NCBI RefSeq assembly: GCF_000699445.3
Contig: NC_067197.1
Location: forward strand, 29,495,809 to 29,559,808
Direction: 5' to 3'
DNA length: 64,000 nt
DNA from: Schistosoma haematobium
Taxonomy: Eukaryota > Platyhelminthes > Trematoda > Strigeidida > Schistosomatidae
Translations under genes and position numbers: made by a program
Part shown: positions 11,191-22,675 of the stretch, one piece after another
How the letters are laid out: every line of letters starts with the position of its first letter
How positions within the stretch are numbered: the first letter of the stretch is position 1
The notes under the pieces: generated by a model
Seen by the model: the letters and a program-made list of their open reading frames with translations, nothing else
The model's database searches: none
Told to the model about the DNA's origin: nothing

Positions 11191-13860
11191 GTTTCGTGTA
11201 GAGCCATGATGAAAAAGTAATTGAAAACAAATTTCTTCGCTTGATTCATTCCTTCTTCATTAACCAAATGTCAAAATGGGATAATAGTTTATTGTTGTTA
11301 CTTTCCTTTACAATAAATATATGTATTAAATATTTGAAATTATATCATATATATATTGAACAATATGCACCCTAATTTTAGTACATACTTCTTTTCACTC
11401 ATTATTTATCTATTATTGTAGACAAATAGTTGAATATCAAGGAAAAATCTATACTAATATCATACGGTGATAATTTTATAAATAACATTGTTTTACCTGC
11501 ATAAATATTACTTTTAAGTATACTTTGAAGATAAATTAATCTTCTTACGTCAGTTAATAAATGTGAACTGCTACATGACCCTTATAAAGAGATATATACT
11601 TTTATAGAATTGATGGAAAGTACAACCTGTTCTCTTTCTCATGATTGTTGATAAGAAATTTTAAGTTTTTTTTTGATCAATTTTATGATAAACTGTTTAT
11701 TTTAATTGAATGTCAGGACTTACCTAAATTAGTAGAGAATTTTAACGTGCATATATTTTTTTAAAAATAAAATCTATTTCTTAATCTGATTCAGTTTATG
11801 TTGGTATACTGGGATGAATATAGCCAAGGAGATACTTTTAAAATGAGGACGAAACTAATATACGAATAATAGTCCAATAATTAAGACAAAAACAAAGTTT
11901 CAATAATGACAACTACTTGTAGTTATAAAAAGAAGAATATAATTTAAAAGAAAACCGTGATGTTCTAAGAAAAGACGATGAAATGAACAAACATTACTGC
12001 ATAAACACTGTGCACAAGAATTAAACAGATAAATCAACTAATAAGAAAGGGAGTTATTTGAGCATGTTATGTATAGTACATTCTGATTAAAGTGAAAAGG
12101 CTTAAGTATTATTTTTACTAAGTAATCTTGAAGTAATCTACAATAGCACAATTCTAGTTATTTAGAGTTTGATTAAATTTCGAACACCGGATTGATTGCC
12201 TTATTAATGTTGACTTATTCGCTTCTAATTATATTTGTCGAAATAAAGGTGTTATGTTTGAATATATTATTCAAGTCTCTTGGTCTTAAAAGATTTCTTT
12301 AATTAATTAATCTGTCAAAATAGTCAGATTGAGAATGCTTTCCACTGATTGTATAAAACGTTTCATACATATCTCCTGTTTAATCGTGTTTTTCAAATTT
12401 CCTAACATGTATACTAATCAAAGCAAGATATAATATAATCTGTTAAGAATCTGATACCACTTATTTATGGATATTTATTCGTAAGTAGCAAAGAGTGTTT
12501 GATATTTGGCTTTCCTCACTTTTTAAGAAGTTTTAAATGTACAGTAAGTTTATCAGCAGACCTCATTAGGCATCAGCTGAATCGGTCAGTTTGCAAACTA
12601 TGATGGTGTAAAATTTCGGCATAAAAAAGGATATGTCTAATTCTCATTGTTAGAACATTAGATAGCGATCCAATAGTCTGAAAAGCAATACACTCATCAT
12701 AAGACATGGTTGTATTTGAGTAGTGCTGAGTGATTATAATGCTGGAATAGAACAACAATCCGCTGAATCTTGTTTAAGGTGTTGTTTAGGTAAAGTCAGT
12801 CTACTATGCAAACTTTTTTCAAGGTCAACAATAACCACAAATTTCTCTTCCTAATACCTAATATAATTTTTAAGAGGCTAACATATCTCACTTCACTTTT
12901 ACGTTTTGTTAACTAGTACAGGGAATTTTACTATGCTATCTATTAAAACTATGGTAAATAGTTCAATACTAATTTGATGACAGCATTTAGATAGTTTAAT
13001 GAATTATTGAGCTAAATGAGTATTTTATGCATATTTTCAACTTGTAAATTGATCACTTGTCCTATATATTACTATATTTTGTAATATGGTTTATTCTTAA
13101 AAGATTAAGGCTTATTTTAAGCTTCTTCATGAATAACGGATACAACTGACTCGGAAATCATAATATATTATAAAACAAACATGAATACATTATGAGTCCA
13201 AGAAAACTTTATATGAATTTGTTATGTAAGATATATTTGTGAATGTTTTAACACGTACTAGACAAGTATATACTTTCAACTTCTATAAAAGACATAAGAC
13301 ATATAATTTGGCATAATTCTGGAATCTGGTCTTCTTTGCATTACATAATGTCTACAATGTAAATGATACTAATACTGAGAGAGATTTTAACTGTAGTACA
13401 AGTGAATAAAGATAAAATTGTTAAGTTATTCCCATGGCATAACTTAAACTAATTCTACAATTCTGACCACTTGTCGATCAATCACTAGACAATACATGTT
13501 CAATTAGCCACTTCATTGGAATGTAGCAACAACTCTCTTGAAACAACAGCCACTAGAAAAAAGCAATCAGGTTTGCAAGTTTTATAATCATATAGAAATA
13601 TTTCAATCTATGAATGATACAACTTCTTTCTAAATATACTATTTACACTTCATATACTATATAATAATTGGATAGAAATTCTATTAGATACTCATTTCAA
13701 TTAATGGAATAACTAATTGCAAGGGTTTTTAAAATCACTTTCATAAAAGAAATTATCTTTGTTTTTTAGTTTTATCGTGAGTTGGATTGATTGGATAAAA
13801 CAGAGAAGATTGATTTAAAATTACATTGAACTGTTTCATTTGTTGATAATAAACATACTT
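11191..13860. other. AT-rich intergenic DNA, no gene seen
   Basis: About 2.7 kb with only one short ORF (minus, 12,573-12,758) that shows no family features. I see no RNA or transposon signature. Confidence 0.5.
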
Positions 13861-13861
13861 T

Positions 13862-14022
13862 TGTCATAACCGAATAAATAGAAAGATTGTATTTCCGACG
13901 TTTCGTGACTTAATATAAGCTACTTCTTCAAAGTAAATAAGTAACTGAAAAACGAGCTTACATTAAGTCACGAAACATCAGGATTACAATTTTTCTATTC
14001 ACTGGATTATAACAAAAATGTA
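13862..14022. repeat. Fold-back (hairpin) repeat
   Basis: The left arm (about 13,862-13,922, containing GACGTTTCGTGACTTAATAT) and the right arm (about 13,958-14,022, containing TTAAGTCACGAAACATCAGG) are imperfect inverted copies around a spacer of about 35 nt. Arm homology spans about 60 bp with several mismatches. The layout suggests a small non-autonomous inverted-repeat element; no coding capacity. Confidence 0.7.
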
Positions 14023-14024
14023 TT

Positions 14025-14745
14025 GATTCTTAACTTTATATCCAATCGCCAATTTATTTGAAACGACCAAATTCAACTTTATTATTAATTCATTTGTTGA
14101 TTGATGAAATGAATCACTATAGTTTATGTTTCCCATTATGTTCAACATGTCTACTTTCCTCTACTTTGGTTCTTTTTTTTAAAAAATAGAATAAGTTTAA
14201 TATCGTTTTTTATGGATTAAAATTTAACAAAAGTTTAACTTAGTTTCTCATGGCAAAACTAAAAGACAGAGTTTTCAATTTTATGAAAAGAATCAATTAC
14301 TTTACGGTAGCAAATTCTCTTCGCTAACAAGTACTAGCTAATATGAATTTCTTGAATCGAGTCTCTGCTGATCTACATCATCTATTAAGCATGTTGTTTA
14401 TAACTTATATACTAGACAATAATGGAATTTACAACCAAAATGGTTACAGTAAATAAGCCCGGATATATACATACATAGAGCACAGATGTTTTCAATAGGA
14501 TTTTCTGACAACAAATAACCTCCTGTAAAACTAAAATATTTATTAAGTAGCATAAAATGTTTATGTTTTTAAAAAGTATTTAAAATAAAAGACAACACTG
14601 AAGTGTCTGATCAAAAGGTATATTAAACCAAATGATACAGATTCATTTAATCAAAAATAAACACCTAACAACCGGAAATGTCAAGCACCTAAAACTAATA
14701 ATAAAGATAATCTTAACGGTTGAACTAATCACATTTATTATAACT
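14025..14745. other. AT-rich spacer, nothing recognised
   Basis: No supported gene or repeat. Confidence 0.45.
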
Positions 14746-14746
14746 T

Positions 14747-15153
14747 AGTTGGTATTGATGAGTCGGCTTCCGAGAACTACAACGGAGCCTCTAGAGACCC
14801 TAAAGGAGCCGAAGAGTTCCAGCTAATCAGAACATGATGGAGCTTTCTTGAATGTCAACGTGGCATGCTATCATTGGTCAGTAGCATAATATGTCTCTTT
14901 ACGGATTGGCCGAAATATAATGTTGACTTAACAAACGCTATTATCTATAAATACCCGTGATTTTCAGTACATTTTTTATTCTTACCAAGTAAACACTTCC
15001 CCAGCTTTTCTTCTGTCTTCTGATTTGCGACGGTGAAGTTCTAACGTTCGAGTGTCGTAGTCGTAACCCGTATTCTGAGTTAATCAAGTAGATAACTTAA
15101 CAGGTAGTTAAAGAAATATTCATTCAGTTTAAATTCCTGTGTAAATACCAACA
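14747..15153 (+). mobile_element. Probable solo or orphan LTR
   Basis: The block is GC-richer than its flanks, begins with (TG->AG)TTGGTATT and ends AATACCAACA, which are inverted terminal repeats of LTR type. A TATA-like TCTATAAATACCC lies at about 14,945-14,957. Fifteen bases after the end is TTGGTGCAGTTGACAAGG, which could be a primer-binding site, so this may be the 5' LTR of a lost element. No clear target duplication is present. Family unknown. Confidence 0.45.
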
Positions 15154-17284
15154 CTAGGATAAAAGTGTTGGTGCAGTTGACAAGGGATAAATAAAATGGA
15201 TCTTAAGTTCTGAACTATTCAAAGTATAATTATAATGTTAATTGTAGATAGTATTAGTTACTGTTATCGGTAGGAAAATCTGCCAACAAAGAATGATCGA
15301 TCAGATTCTGAACATTAATGATCAGAAAGTTTAAACGTATAAATCCGTTGTTTATATAATCCCTTATTTTTTGTGTTTTACACTCATAATATTATGGATC
15401 ATTTTGAATATAATAGAAAAAGACAAAATTTTCAGAATAAAATTATTTCACTATCTCTCATGGCATTTCATCACCTGTAAACAGCTTTAAGTTAGTAATA
15501 ATAGTATGTTTAGAAATGAAGATTCAGTGTGCTTTAACTTTGGAAATCAAGATAAATATTCGAAATGGAATAGAAAACTCATTAATTATGTTACTAAAAA
15601 TGACAGTTGTAACCGATGAATATATGTAAGTTGAAAATCTAGTCATACAAAGTAATGTTATGAGTATGTTATTAGTAATGGTAATTATAAATAGACTCAA
15701 TGTTTGCATAATTAGTCCAAATAGATAGGATTAAAATAGACAATAATGAATGAAGATCAGATTATACTACCATTTAATCGAACTATGAGCTAAACAAATA
15801 TAACATTGGTTATTCCTCTGTAGTCAAACAATGTTAATATCTTCGACCACATTTATATTGAGAAGACTGTTGAAATTCTTGTCTATTTCATACCATAGTT
15901 GACACGTCCACGTACACTTAGCCAATTACATTTTTAATTTGCAGAAATGAAAACTTGTTTTTTGACTAACTGATTAATAGAATGCAGAATATGGCGTCAA
16001 TATTATCTATGTGAGTTAGGTAAGCAGTTTTGTTCTCTTTTTTTACAAAGAATAATATCAATAAATTAGGCATTGACCCATAATTTTCTTTGGGTTCCTA
16101 TTTTTATCATTTCAGTGACCCAGGTAAATCATATATTCACAATTATTAACATTTAAAATTTACCATCCTTACATTCAAATTAATATTACTGTTTGAATTA
16201 TGTGTGTAATATACACGGTCAAATGATACACTCTATGATAATAAAAATTATTCTAAAATTAAGTTCAACTTTTAAATGTACAAGATTCAATTGGAATTCC
16301 CGTGACTGAACAAAAGCTTCACTGATATTCCGGAAAACCTCACATGTCCATATTAATACAATGGAAAATCATGTAGCTAAATATATATGCTATTTCAAAA
16401 CATTGCGATGAATTTCGTTTCATTTTTTTGCATGTAACTAGTTCATTTTAGATCTGATTCATAACAAGATAAAGCGGAAACACTAGCAGCAGATTAATGA
16501 AATCATTTACATAAAATGTTAGTTATTTCTGATACTAAAAAAAAGTAAGGAACTGTTCGGAAATAATCAACTCCATTGAAATGAATTAATATCTATGGGG
16601 AAATTTCGTCCTATTATTGAAAAAAATTATATTGATTTCTACTTAAGGACCAACTCAAAGTTGAAGATCTCGGAATGTCTATTTCTCTGTAGTTTGCCGA
16701 ACAGTCACAAACAAGGTAGAAACAATTATTCAATACTCCTGAATGTTCGATTTGACCTTTTGACATTTGCTAGTAACAAAAACTGTCCATAAATTTTAAA
16801 CCACTTAATTAATATCTTTTGGTAAAGCATTTTTTCAGTATTAAACAAAATTGATAATAGAAGACATCATCTAGTATAATCCAATAAAAATGATATTGCT
16901 ATTTGCAGTCATAACGAAGCTTTTTGTCTACTTTAAACATGTATTGTTATTATTAAGAAGGAAATACAACTTAAAAGAAAGAATAACAAAGGAAGATATC
17001 AGTCAACAAATTGTTAAGCACACTATGTGCACTCACACATAACAATGCAAATTATCAACAACAATTGTCAGTGAACAGTAGTGAAATCAAAATATTTTGG
17101 CAATCAGAAGTAGGTTTTTATTACATTATACAGCTTCACCTTCCCATTAAAAAAACCTGATGTAGTACAGTTTGCATGTATAATTAGTCTGTCTACTGTC
17201 AAACTATGAATTATTACAAACATGAAACAGCCTAAACTGTAAGTCATCATGTAGATTTTTTATTAGTCAATATAAAGTGTAAAG
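15154..17284. other. AT-rich intergenic DNA, no gene seen
   Basis: Short ORFs only (minus 15,524-15,709; plus 16,595-16,792), none with recognisable features. Confidence 0.5.
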
Positions 17285-17546
17285 GACAGTTGACAGACGC
17301 ATTCCAAGTGAGGACTGGAATTAGATAACGCTGCTTACTCTCTCCCTTTCTTTTTCCTCTGTTGATTGACTGGATTATGAAGACCTCCACATTTCAGGGG
17401 AAACACGGAATACAATGAACAGCATGAATGTAACTAGACGATTTGGACTTTGCAGATGATTGAGCTCTTCTATACCGTACACACAAACAAATGCAAGTAA
17501 AGATAGGCAATGTAGCAGCAGCCTCTACAGTAGTAGGCCCCAACAT
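17285..17546 (+). pseudogene. RTE LINE fragment, mid RT
   Basis: Plus-strand reading gives QLTDAFQVRTGI, then LIDWIMKTSTFQGKHGIQ with stops in place of conserved codons, then LDDLDFAD, i.e. the RT segment ending at the FADD box. Stops and frame changes make it a pseudogene. It abuts an inverted copy of the 3' end at 17,553. Confidence 0.8.
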
Positions 17547-17552
17547 TACTGA

Positions 17553-17822
17553 CTTACGCCTATTACCTCTCATGGAGGAACACACACCGCCCACCAAGAT
17601 TCTTCATCTAACTCTATCTTGGGCAATTCTTTCCAATTGCTATTCATCTTTTACATGTCTTCTTCCAATTCCCGACACAGTGTGTTCTTCGGCCTTTCTC
17701 CTTTTCCGTTTCCCTTCAGAATTCCAAGTTAGAGCTTGCTTCGTGATGCAGTTTGATGATTTCCTGAATGTAGGTTCTATCTGCTTCAATGTCTTTTTTT
17801 AAATTTCCTCTTCCGACGTTGC
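17553..17822 (-). pseudogene. Inverted copy of RTE 3' end
   Basis: On the minus strand this is the RTE C-terminal region and tail start (AGGCGTAAG at 17,553-17,561). It is the mirror image of 18,500-18,771: the antisense readings of the two copies differ at 1 of 76 residues, far less than either differs from other RTE copies here. Confidence 0.85.
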
Positions 17823-17849
17823 TTTTTTTCTTATATATTTTGACGCCTA

Positions 17850-17940
17850 CCACAACCATCATCAGAAAGGTACAAGTATTTCTAAACAATTATCTACGTA
17901 AGATACTGAATATCCGTTGGCCGGATATCATTGTGGTGGA
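17850..17940 (+). pseudogene. RTE LINE fragment (C-terminal motif)
   Basis: Plus-strand reading gives TTTIIRKVQVFLNNYL and RKILNIRWPDII, which correspond to [16 protein letters not shown] and [12 protein letters not shown] in the copy at 21,700-21,780. Unrelated AT-rich DNA follows. Confidence 0.8.
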
Positions 17941-18470
17941 CCAAAAATTCTATTAACTCAAATATGATAATAAAGTTATTGCATCCAAACGTTAATGTTA
18001 CAATATACCAATTACAATTTATAAAAACAAAGAAAAGTTATGGGACGTTACTTAAATCATCAGACTTTGGTGAGTTCGAGCTGCATTTGGTACCATAATC
18101 TACAATTATAGATAATTAATGATTCCAATGAGGTTGTTGTGATTCCAGCAATATAGCCAGATGTAGTAGATAATGGAAATATGGCTGTATATATAAACGT
18201 AGATAATAGATATTTTAAAGTTCAGTTATCGTAACAACAGGCAATTAAGAACGGAAGACATGTGAGTAGCAATGTATTTATGAGCAGTTAGCAGAGTGTG
18301 TCATGCTATTAGCAGTTCAAAACGGAAGAGTGTGAGTTTAAGGTCATTCACATAAACAACTTTTACAATCATTTGTGGTAAATGTACAAACTATGGGAAT
18401 TAACAAAATAAGTGCAAATAATATGAAAAACTATTTACAAAATAAGTTTGTGCCTATCTCCACACCATCA
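17941..18470. other. Non-LINE DNA splitting an RTE copy
   Basis: About 530 bp with no RTE similarity sit between RTE segments that would be adjacent in an intact element. No terminal repeats are obvious. Confidence 0.5.
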
Positions 18471-18474
18471 GTAA

Positions 18475-18775
18475 CAGTCTGCTATGGACGAGAGCAAACC
18501 AGCTCTCATTCAAAGAGGACATTAGAAAAAGACACTGAAGCAGATGGAACCTACATTCAGGAAATCATCAAACTGCATCACGAAGCAAGCTCTAACTTGG
18601 AATTCTGAAGGGAAACGGAAAAGGAGAAAGGCCGAAGAACACACTGTGTCGGGAATTGGAAGAAGACATGTAAAAGATGAATAGCAATTGGAAAGAATTG
18701 CCCAAGATAGAGTTAGATGAAGAATCTTGGTGGGCGGTGTGTGTTCCTCCATGAGAGGTAATAGGCGTAAGTAAG
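18475..18775 (+). pseudogene. RTE LINE 3' end
   Basis: Continues the RTE C-terminus ([13 protein letters not shown] reading, then REIEEDM and QDRV-like remnants) and ends with AGGCGTAAGTAAGTAAG at about 18,764-18,780. A roughly 10-bp deletion between two TGGAA repeats lies near 18,688. It is degenerate, with stops and frame changes. Confidence 0.82.
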
Positions 18776-18779
18776 TAAG

Positions 18780-19060
18780 AATAAAATGAAGAGAAATAAG
18801 TGTTAAAGAAAGATAATTTCATTTCATATAACCATTATGTTTAGCACTAACAATTGGGTATCGGAATGTAGGATATCTCAAGTAGTATTTGACACGTAAC
18901 ATTCTACTAATATTACGTTTTAATCAAGTACATTAACGTTTTACTTGTTTTATCATTAATAATTTTGACCTGAATAGGAAAGTCAGTGTGAGTATGGTGT
19001 AAGAACATACAAATCATAGTCGAAAAATTTACTTTCTGATTTTCTCATGGAACTCAAAAA
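18780..19060. other. AT-rich spacer
   Basis: No recognisable feature between the RTE cluster and the U6-RTE chimera. Confidence 0.45.
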
Positions 19061-19066
19061 TAAATG

Positions 19067-19084
19067 ACTTTTATCTTCGGCGGT

Positions 19085-19120
<36 letters not shown>

Positions 19121-19174
19121 ACATGGCCCCTGCACAAGGATGACACGCAAAACCGTGAAGTGTTTCATATTTTC
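19067..19174 (+). ncRNA. U6 snRNA retropseudogene
   Basis: A full-length match to U6 spliceosomal RNA: the 5' stem-loop (TCTTCGGCGG), then CATATACTAAAATTGGAACG, an intact ACAGAGA box (19,108-19,114), CATGGCCCCTGCACAAGGAT, GACACGCAA and the 3' end TTCATATTTTC. The catalytic AGC triad reads AAC (19,120-19,122), and GCGCAAGG and GAAGCG read GCACAAGG and GAAGTG, so this is a decayed copy and not a working gene. There is no T-run terminator of its own: the U6 end passes directly into the 5' UTR of an RTE LINE. Confidence 0.9.
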
Positions 19175-19362
19175 AACTTCGCCTGTAGCTCTTATAGAGT
19201 TACTGCCGGTCCCAAGCCCGGGTGAAGGAGGGGGTTTGGACATGGTGTTAGCGACCCCTTCCCGTGGAAAAATAGCTCGCTAATAAAACGCCAACCAGAA
19301 AAAATAATTCAAACCATTTAAACTCCGCCCTGGGAGTTAGAAGGTCTTCATTCAGAAGAACT

Positions 19363-20058
19363 ATGACGCCTTATGGTGAAAGTCGAGTTCGTTCGGAAGC
19401 TACGAGGCCGATGCCCCTTCTAACAACCACAGCAACAATTTTTATAGGTACATGGAACGTCCGGACAATGAGTAAGACCGGAAAGACCAGTCAGATAGCA
19501 ACGGAAATGAGGCGATACAACTTGGCAGTACTGGAAATCAGCGAAACCCATTGGACTCAAGCTGAACAACAAAGGCTAGATACGGGAGAGATGCTGCTGC
19601 ACTCCGGTCATGAAGAGGAAAATGCTCCACACACTCAGGGAGTTGCTCAAATGCCGTCCAAAGCAGCACGAAATGCATTTGTAGGATGGGAATCTCACGG
19701 ATCCAGAATCATCAAAGCATCATTCGAAGCAAAGAAGGAGGGAATTAAAATGAATGTTGTCCAGTGTTCTGCACCCACCAATGATAACAACGACGACATT
19801 AAAGATCAATTCTATGAGCAGCTGCAATCGATCATAGAGAAGTGCCCAAGAAACGACTTCACCATTTTGATGGGAGATCTAAACGCCAAAGTCGGAATAG
19901 ACAACACCGGATATGAAAATATCATGAGACGACATGTACTGGGAGAGAGAAACGAAAATGGGGAAAGATTCCCACACAAACGTATACACAAAGCTACATG
20001 GATCTCACAACAACAGGTTCCAAACCTTACACGACCTACTGAAGGAAGAAGAAACTAA
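19363..20058 (+). pseudogene. RTE endonuclease domain (truncated by deletion)
   Basis: Encodes the N-terminal exonuclease-endonuclease-phosphatase domain, which nicks target DNA for reverse transcription. Visible motifs are TWNVRTMS (Asn/metal-site region), ISETHW (catalytic Glu) and MGDLNAKVG (catalytic Asp/Asn). After GERFPHKRIHKATW the reading loses sequence seen in relatives and passes into the wrong frame, ending at a stop. The C-terminal SDHH motif is absent, so no nicking activity is expected. Confidence 0.85.
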
Positions 20059-20460
20059 TATGGAAGACAACTGGAAAGGTATCAAAGAAGCATTAACTTC
20101 AACGTGTCAAGCGGTTCTAGGTCTCAAGAAGCATCATCATAAGGAATGGATCTCTATAGAAACACTGGACAGGATCAAAGAAAGGAAGAATAAGAAGACA
20201 GCAATTAACAACAGCCGAACACAAGCAGAGAAAATGCAAGCACAAGCTGAGTACATAGAAGCAAACAAGCAAGTGGAGAAGATCATTAGAGCCGACAAGA
20301 AGAAGTACGTGGAAAAACTAGCAACAACGGCGGGAAAAGCTGCAAGTGAACGAAATATGAAACAGCTTTACGATACAACGAAGAAACTAGCAGGGAAATA
20401 CAGTAAACCAGAGAGACCGTTCAAAGACAAAGAAGGCAAGCCAACCACTGAAACCAACAA
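19996..20460 (+). pseudogene. RTE linker region in shifted frame
   Basis: The frame continues NNRFQTLHDLLKEEETNMED, then TSTCQAVLGLKKHHHKEW and a charged, likely coiled-coil stretch (TRAEK-like, DKKKYVEKLATTAGKAA, LAGKYSKPERPFKD). This is the segment between endonuclease and RT in RTE proteins. A second frame change near 20,455 returns to the endonuclease frame. Confidence 0.8.
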
Positions 20461-21798
20461 CAGCGGAACAGGTGGGTAGAGTACTTTGAGGAACTCCTGA
20501 ATAGGCCGGCTACAATAAACCCACAGGACATCGAAGCAGCACACACAGATCTTTTTATAGATCTCAATCCACCAACGACGGATGAAATCAGATTAGCCAT
20601 CAGACAAATCAAGATCGGGAAAGCAGCAGGACCTGACAATATACCAGCCAAAGCACTGAAGTCAGACATCGAAGTAACTACAAACATGGTTTACCTTCGA
20701 TTCAAGCAGATTTGGGCTGAGGAACAAGTGCCGATGAACTGGAAAGAAAGACACCTCATCAAGATTCCAAAGAAAGGAGATCTGAGCAACTGTGAAAACT
20801 ACAGAGGCACTACACTATTGTCAATACCAGGGAAAGTCTTCAACAGAGTTTTGCTGAACCGGATGAAGGATACAGTAGACGCCCAACTTCGAGATCAACA
20901 AGCTGGATTCCGTAAGGATCGGTCGTGCACAGACCAAATTGCAACACTACGGATCATCGTCGGACAATCAGTTGAGTGGAACTCATCACTATACATCAAC
21001 TTCATGGATTATGAAAAGGTATTCGACAGTGTAGATAGGAGGACATTATGGAAACTTCTTCGACACTACGGAGTTCCTGAGAAGATTATCAACATTGTCC
21101 GGAACTCATATGATGGACTACAGTGCAAAGTAGTGCATGGAGGACAGCTGACAGACGCAATCCAAATAAGGACCGGAAGGAGACAAGGCTGATTAATCTC
21201 TCCCTTCCTCTTTCTTCTGGTGGTCGACTGGATTATGAAAACCTCGACATCTTAGGGAAAACGCGGAATACAATGGACAGTTCAGAATCAATTAGACGAT
21301 TTGGACTTCGCAGATGACCTAGCCCTCCTATCGCATACACATGAACAAATGCAGATAAAGACAGCCAGTGTAGGAACAGCCCTTGCATTATTAGGCCTCA
21401 ACATATGCAAGGGGAAAAGCAAGATCCTCCAATACAATATGGGGAAAATCAACCCAATCATACTTGATGGAGAAACTTTGGAAAAGGTAGAATCCTTCAC
21501 ATACCTGGGAAGCATTATAGATGAACAAGGAGGATCAGATGCAGACGTAAAGTCGAGGATTGGCGAAGCAAGGGCCACATTCCTTCATTTGAAGAACATG
21601 TGGAACTCAAAACAACTTTCAACCAATATCAAAATCAGAATCTTCAATACGAACGTCAAGGCAGTTCTACAGTGCGGAGCTGAAACTTGGAGAACTACAA
21701 CAGCCATCATCAATAAGGTGCAAGTATTTATAAATAGTTGTCTATGTAAGATACTCATCATCCATTGGCCGGATACCATCATCAATAGTCTACTGTAG
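20461..21798 (+). pseudogene. RTE reverse transcriptase (three nonsense codons)
   Basis: One frame runs from QRNRWVEYFEELLNRP through the RT core to INSLL. It has RT motifs in order: KIGKAAGPDNIP, IKIPKKGDLSNCENYRG, AGFRKDRSCTDQIATLR, INFMDYEKVFDSVDR (motif A), LISPFLFLLVVDWIMK and LDFADDLALL (motif C, FADD, 21,298-21,320). Stops lie at 21,190-21,192 (TGA where Cys is usual), 21,253-21,255 (TAG for Glu) and 21,796-21,798 (TAG for Trp). Otherwise the frame is intact, so decay is mainly by point mutation. Confidence 0.88.
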
Positions 21799-21990
21799 GA
21801 GAGAACAAACCATCTGGAAGCTGGTTTGGAAATGGATAGGACATACATTACGCAAATCATCAAACTACATCACGAGGCAAGCCGTAACTTGAAATCCTGA
21901 AGGGAAACGGAAAAGAGGAAGGTCAAAGAACACATTACGTCGGGAAATAGAAGCAGATATGAAAAGGATGAATAACAACTGGAAGGAGCT

Positions 21991-22069
21991 GTATATATTA
22001 ATATTACTATTGGTTGTTATTAACTTTGTTGATATCTTTTGCTTTTATATATTGTCTGGTCCACCACAG
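21991..22069 (+). other. Intron-like 79-nt insertion in RTE 3' coding end
   Basis: The block begins GTATATATTA and ends CTGGTCCACCACAG, i.e. GT...AG, between WKEL and IAQDRVGW. The copies at 4,090, 7,390 and 18,690 lack it. It is open in the RTE frame, so it can also be read as an inserted hydrophobic peptide (YILILLLVV then [10 protein letters not shown]). Removing exactly GT..AG would not restore the frame. Its nature is unresolved. Confidence 0.6.
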
Positions 22070-22159
22070 ATTGCCCAGGACAGGGTTGGATGGAGAATGC
22101 TGTTGAGCGGCCTATGCTCCTTCACGAAGAGTCACAGGCGTAAGTAAGTAAATGCGATA

Positions 22160-22666
22160 AAAAAGATACCTTGAATTAATTTTTAAAATATTTGCCATCA
22201 AAGAGTAAAAATAATAATATTTAACAGTTCCAAATACTGATATTCTTATACACAGATTTTATATAACATGTGAATCAATCACTTTTTGTTTGAAGTTTCT
22301 TTGTTTGTAGTAAACTTACAAATCAATCCTTTTATGAGTAATTCATTGAACAATAAGCAACACAGTGAAGTTGGAATGCTAAACTAATGATTTCTATGCA
22401 TTACTTCTTTATATCAGTATAGAGATAAGAATTGTTCTTCTGAAGTTTTATACCTGTAGCTTTTTGGCAAATCTATTAATAAAACTTTTTCAGTTAATGA
22501 CAAACTCATGGTTATGAAAAATATTCAATTATAAACCATTAGTACGAGTATGTTCGTACTAAGATTAATGGGGTCACTTAGTAATATTCCTATTATGTAA
22601 AAATTAAAAGTACTGATAATAAGCCTTGAAAAACCAATACATTTATTAAAATCACTAAACTCTATT
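22160..22666. other. AT-rich spacer, nothing recognised
   Basis: No gene or repeat identified between the RTE tail and the Merlin remnant. Confidence 0.45.
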
Positions 22667-22675
22667 AGGTTTTTC

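Larger units (their letters stand above)
19175..22148 (+). mobile_element. Near full-length RTE LINE copy (degenerate)
   Basis: A single-ORF RTE element: a GC-rich 5' UTR (19,175-19,362), apurinic-like endonuclease (GTWNVRTMS, LEISETHW, TILMGDLNAKVG), linker, RT (IKIPKKGDLSNCENYRGTTL, INFMDYEKVFDSVDR, LDFADDLALLSH) and the C-terminal domain, ending in AGGCGTAAGTAAGTAAATG. It is inactive. An internal deletion near 19,970-20,000 removes the end of the endonuclease including the expected SDHH motif and shifts frame; the frame shifts again near 20,455; in-frame stops replace Cys (21,190), Glu (21,253) and Trp (21,796); and there is an extra segment at 21,991-22,069. The 5' end is fused to a U6 copy. 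Confidence 0.92.
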
